From: Candidatus Omnitrophica bacterium CG07_land_8_20_14_0_80_50_8
GTDB lineage: Bacteria > Omnitrophota > Gorgyraeia > 2-02-FULL-51-18
Length of the DNA stretch: 7,381 bases
Direction of reading: 5' to 3'
Assembly (NCBI GenBank): GCA_002779345.1
Contig: PEWW01000098.1
Span: forward strand, 1-7,381
In this document: in pieces, positions 6,560 to 7,381 of the stretch
Layout of the letters: every line of letters starts with the position of its first letter
How positions within the stretch are numbered: the stretch's first letter is position 1
Notes under the pieces: model-generated
Told to the model about the DNA's origin: nothing
Databases searched by the model: none
Seen by the model: the letters and a program-made list of their open reading frames with translations, nothing else
Program-made: the position numbers and the translations under genes

Positions 6560-6610
6560 TTTATGATCTCCTGTAAATAAGCCCACCCTTCCGAACTCAG
6601 GCGGCGGGGT
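6529..6610 (-). promoter_or_regulatory. Structured rplV-rpsC intergenic region that can sequester the rpsC Shine-Dalgarno
   Basis: In the mRNA, ACCCCGCCGCCTGA (6610-6597), starting at the last base of the rplV stop, pairs over 14 contiguous positions with TCAGGTGGTGGGGT (6542-6529). There are 12 Watson-Crick and 2 G-U pairs, with a 54-nt loop. The 3' arm contains the whole rpsC Shine-Dalgarno region and ends two bases before the ATG. The same 5' arm has a nearer partner: CCCGCC (6608-6603) with GGTGGG (6587-6582), 6 pairs including one G-U, which would release the 3' arm. The loop carries an AGGAG-led leader ORF. No U-tract follows, so this is not an intrinsic terminator. Regulation is inferred. 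Confidence 0.6.
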
Positions 6611-6984
6611 TATTTCGCTCTTACAAGTTTTTTAGCAGACACCGCATTTTGCTTTATCAGATCCAATTCTAGCTGGATATGACTGGTTCTTTTTTTAATG
6701 ACTGAGGCGCGGCCCATGCTTGCGGCACGAAAACGGCTCATGCTTGGCCCGCCGTCCGCGGTGATCCGGGAAATAAATAAATTTTGCACGTCCGCCCGGG
6801 AATTTCTGACCGCGGCGTCCACCGCCTGATTCAATAGCTTTTCAACGATCTCCCTGGCGCGCCGGGGTGAGCCGGTTAAAATGCCACGCGCCTCAGAAAC
6901 CTTTTTTTTACGGATCAAGTCAATGACGTACCGCACCTTCCGCGGAGAAATTCTTACAAATTTTACAGATGCTTTCGAAATCAT
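6610..6984 (-). CDS. rplV: 50S ribosomal protein L22
   Basis: L22 reaches with a long beta-hairpin into the peptide exit tunnel, where it can contribute to macrolide binding and nascent-chain stalling. The 124 residues contain VRISPRKVRYVIDLIRKKKVSEARGILTGSPRRAREIVEKLLNQAVDAAVRN, then the hairpin region DGGPSMSRFRAASMGRASVIKKRTSHIQLEL (about residues 77-107). The C-terminal stretch after LELD is about 15 residues longer than in E. coli (110) and basic. The ATG comes 14 nt after the rpsS stop behind a modest AAGAGAG. The gene is followed by the larger structured gap before rpsC. Confidence 0.98.
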   Translation of the reverse strand: MISKASVKFVRISPRKVRYVIDLIRKKKVSEARGILTGSPRRAREIVEKLLNQAVDAAVRNSRADVQNLFISRITADGGPSMSRFRAASMGRASVIKKRTSHIQLELDLIKQNAVSAKKLVRAK

Positions 6985-6998
6985 AACGGCTCTCTTGG

Positions 6999-7283
6999 TT
7001 ATGTCAGTTCCGCGGTCATCTTCGTCAGGCCGCCGTGCTTTCTGAACGTGCGCGTGATCGAAAATTCACCCAGCTTATGGCCCACCATATTCTCGGTGAT
7101 AAACGTCGGAATAAAAATTCTGCCGTTGTGAATCATCATGGTCAAGCCCACAAAATCAGGCGTCACGGTCGAACGGCGCGACCATGTCTTGATCGGCTTA
7201 CGGTCATGCAACTTCTGCATCGCGAGAACCTTCTTTAAAAGTTTCTCATCCACATAAGGCCCTTTACGTATAGATCGGCTCAC
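6999..7283 (-). CDS. rpsS: 30S ribosomal protein S19
   Basis: S19 is a 30S head protein that pairs with S13 and contacts the A-site region and bridge to the 50S. The 94 residues match the family length. The start is GTG (7283-7281) giving [18 protein letters not shown], followed by [55 protein letters not shown], the near-invariant S19 core. A strong GGAGG (7295-7291) sits 7 nt upstream within the end of rplB. Start and rplB stop overlap as GTGA, so coupling to L2 is likely. Confidence 0.98.
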   Translation of the reverse strand: MSRSIRKGPYVDEKLLKKVLAMQKLHDRKPIKTWSRRSTVTPDFVGLTMMIHNGRIFIPTFITENMVGHKLGEFSITRTFRKHGGLTKMTAELT

Positions 7284-7381
7284 CCCACCACCTCCGTGGC
7301 GCCTATAGGCGCTGACGCGCGCAACGCATCAAAGCGGCGGCGCATGAATATGTTATTTATTCGTTTATTTTTCATTTTTCC
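7280..7381 (-). CDS. rplB: 50S ribosomal protein L2, C-terminal end (cut by window edge)
   Basis: The minus strand from the right edge is open for 33 codons and ends at TGA 7282-7280, reading [17 protein letters not shown] and then about 17 further residues ([16 protein letters not shown]). The first part resembles the L2 C-terminus of the KNKRTDKFIVRRR type, and L2 is the expected gene upstream of S19 in the S10 cluster. L2 organises the peptidyl transferase centre and subunit association. Families normally stop one to three residues after RRR, so this copy has a C-terminal extension. The extension's codons encode the rpsS Shine-Dalgarno (GAG GTG GTG GGG). The stop overlaps the rpsS GTG by GTGA. 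Identification rests on a short stretch plus position. Confidence 0.88.
   Translation of the reverse strand, partial: GKMKNKRINNIFMRRRFDALRASAPIGATEVVG
7282..7293 (-). repeat. 12-nt motif AGGTGGTGGGGT at the rpsS start, copy 1 of a pair
   Basis: This is identical to the motif at the rpsC start. Here it lies inside the last codons of rplB and runs into the rpsS GTG. No C-rich complementary arm is visible between this copy and the right window edge, unlike at rpsC. The 5' arm of the rpsC element could pair with either copy. Confidence 0.7.
7299..7312 (-). repeat. 14-bp perfect palindrome just upstream of the rpsS Shine-Dalgarno
   Basis: GCGCCTATAGGCGC is a perfect palindrome. As RNA it can form a five-base-pair GC-rich stem with a UAUA loop. 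It lies in the extended 3' end of rplB and ends 3 nt before the GGAGG of rpsS. It could be a small translational structure kept open by ribosomes finishing L2, or simply a chance palindrome in coding sequence. Confidence 0.45.

Noticed and set aside
6529..6610. Intrinsic terminator or internal promoter between rplV and rpsC
   Set aside because: No U-tract follows the 3' arm, which ends two bases before the rpsC ATG. I saw no convincing -35/-10 pair at standard spacing.

Overview
The window is a stretch of the conserved bacterial S10-spc ribosomal protein cluster. Every gene is on the minus strand, so transcription runs from position 7381 towards position 1. In transcription order it holds: the 3' end of rplB (L2), rpsS (S19), rplV (L22), rpsC (S3), rplP (L16), rpmC (L29), rpsQ (S17), rplN (L14), rplX (L24), rplE (L5), rpsN (S14, zinc form), rpsH (S8), rplF (L6), rplR (L18), rpsE (S5), rplO (L15), and the first 289 codons of secY, which runs off the left edge. 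There are no RNA genes, mobile elements or CRISPR arrays. The long plus-strand reading frames are antisense shadows.

The proteins are plainly bacterial. S14 is the short four-cysteine type. rpmD (L30), which usually sits between rpsE and rplO, is absent because those two genes overlap by 8 bases. Base composition is intermediate. Four genes (rpsS, rplF, rpsE, secY) start with GTG. Several proteins carry low-complexity tails (L2, S3, S17 and L5 at the C-terminus, S5 at the N-terminus). Loss of L30 is known from several lineages, including cyanobacteria, chlamydiae and candidate phyla. I would guess an uncultivated lineage such as Omnitrophota or another PVC-side group, but that is a weak guess.

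Packing is tight. ATGA/GTGA overlaps join rplB-rpsS, rplP-rpmC, rpsQ-rplN and rplF-rplR. Longer overlaps join rpsC-rplP (17 nt) and rpsE-rplO (8 nt), and gaps of 1-3 nt separate most other pairs. Translational coupling is therefore probably general.

Only two gaps exceed 30 nt: rplV-rpsC (82 nt) and rplE-rpsN (73 nt). Both are structured, and this is the main discovery candidate. In each, a C-rich arm beginning at the upstream stop codon (TAACCCCG) can pair with an arm that contains or abuts the ribosome binding site of the next gene (14 bp for rpsC, 16 of 17 positions for rpsN). In each, the same C-rich arm has a second, nearer G-rich partner, so two exclusive folds are possible. The rpsC element also has a 10-codon leader ORF with its own Shine-Dalgarno sequence in the loop, ending in TAATG on the rpsC start. 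These look like paired translational switches inside the ribosomal protein operon. This is inference from sequence complementarity alone.
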